The position numbers and the translations under genes are program-made. Below, piece after piece: positions 30,936-31,363 of a stretch of 31,363 bases of DNA (its first letter is position 1; the number at the start of each line of letters is the position of its first letter). The stretch covers positions 1 through 31,363 of the forward strand of contig CABSEJ010000021.1 in assembly GCA_902476765.1 (NCBI GenBank). Direction: 5' to 3'. The stretch comes from an uncultured Blautia sp. (lineage in GTDB: Bacteria > Bacillota > Clostridia > Lachnospirales > Lachnospiraceae). Below the pieces are notes generated by a model. That model saw only the letters and a list, made by a program, of their open reading frames with translations, was not told the DNA's origin and searched no databases.

Positions 30936-31363
30936 TATTAGCAAAGAGATACAGAATTTTAAGACTGCTGTATACGGTGAAGATGTCCGGGGCAGCATGG
31001 TATCCCTGGCAGAAAAGGTTAATGATGAAGCAGAGAACAGCACACAGAAAGTTGCACAGTACGGCCAGGCGGAATCCCAGAGGGCGGCTGCGGAACAGCA
31101 GAGAACCAGCGAAAGACAGCAGAAACCAGCAGGGCGCAGGAATTTAAAACCTTAAAGCAGGAGAGCGAAGACGCTACAGAGGCAGCCAATACAGCCGCCC
31201 AAAATGCAAATGCCAAAGCCGTGCTGGCCGCTTTGGCCACAGAAACAGCTACAGGTGCTGCAAGTGCGGCCAATACTGCAGCAGGAAGCGTAGATGCAGT
31301 AAAACAAGCTGCGCAGGAAGCTACAGAGGCAGCCAATACAGCCGCCACAAACGCAAACAACAA
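30928..31363 (+). CDS. Tail fibre/baseplate protein N-terminus, apparently frameshifted, runs off the window
   Basis: The gene starts at GTG 30928 (AGGTGGTGAGAAGC ahead) with ADISKEIQNFKTAVYGEDVR, then GSMVSLAEKVNDE, a segment common at the start of Firmicutes baseplate/receptor-binding proteins. The first frame ends at TAA 31153-31155 after 75 residues. From about 31113 the minus-one frame stays open to the window end and carries the expected continuation: Ala/Thr-rich coiled-coil repeats such as ATEAANTAAQNANA and ASAANTAAGSVDA. One missing base in the GAAAG at 31111-31115 explains the break. The protein probably binds the host surface; the C-terminal tip is outside. Confidence 0.7.

Noticed and set aside
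30546..31043. 165-residue minus-strand hydrophobic, Cys/Leu-rich frame that could look like a holin or membrane protein
   Set aside because: It covers three plus-strand genes with good ribosome sites; the hydrophobicity is a by-product of antisense reading.
1..31363. tRNA or rRNA genes, insertion sequences, diversity-generating retroelement
   Set aside because: I saw no cloverleaf with CCA-end context, no transposase and no reverse transcriptase or variable-repeat pair.

Overview
The window is the left two-thirds or so of a temperate siphovirus prophage with a short stretch of host DNA at its left end. Codon use, AT-richness, strong GGAGG-type ribosome binding sites and protein families (A118/SPP1-like head genes, Gp15 tail chaperone, Gp157, DUF669, DUF927, ImmA, Ltp) point to a gut Clostridia host, most likely Lachnospiraceae. 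The taxon is inferred, not proven.

Host flank (1-735): a small unknown ORF and a remnant of a GPH-type sugar:cation symporter (MFS). The remnant ends abruptly where phage sequence begins; a long stem-loop with a T-run follows (726-780). attL should lie at about 690-780.

Lysogeny module (802-4571, minus strand): tyrosine integrase, a membrane-anchored Ltp-like superinfection-exclusion protein with three repeats, a DUF4428-type protein broken by a shift at an A7 run, an ImmA-type metallopeptidase and a CI-like repressor. The switch region (4572-4775) holds two consensus promoters that face each other, each with an AACTWAGTT operator in its spacer.

Early and replication region (4776-15215, plus strand): a Cro-like regulator, small unknown genes, a minus-strand membrane moron (5158-5700), an excisionase-like protein with an apparent ATA start, a 24-unit hexapeptide-repeat protein, then Gp157, Sak4-like ATPase, DUF669 SSB-like protein, ERCC4-type nuclease, CHC2 zinc-finger protein and DUF927 helicase. 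After the helicase come nine GTTACA/TGTAAC repeats around an AT-rich core, a candidate replication origin. A Dam-type methylase, small genes and a probable late regulator follow. The DUF669 and DUF927 proteins both end in an SSB-like EELPF tip, which suggests a shared replication partner.

Late region (15335-31363, plus strand): small and large terminase, portal, minor head protein with a probable C-terminal nuclease domain and an overlapping acidic small gene, a strong terminator, scaffold, major capsid, connector and tail-completion genes, tail tube, two tail chaperones, tape measure, Dit, Tal, small genes and the start of a tail fibre/baseplate gene that appears frameshifted and runs off the window. 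Lysis genes and attR are outside.

Several phage genes carry apparent lesions (A7 frameshift, internal TGA, ATA and ACG in place of ATG, tail-fibre frameshift), so the prophage may be decaying or the assembly may contain errors.
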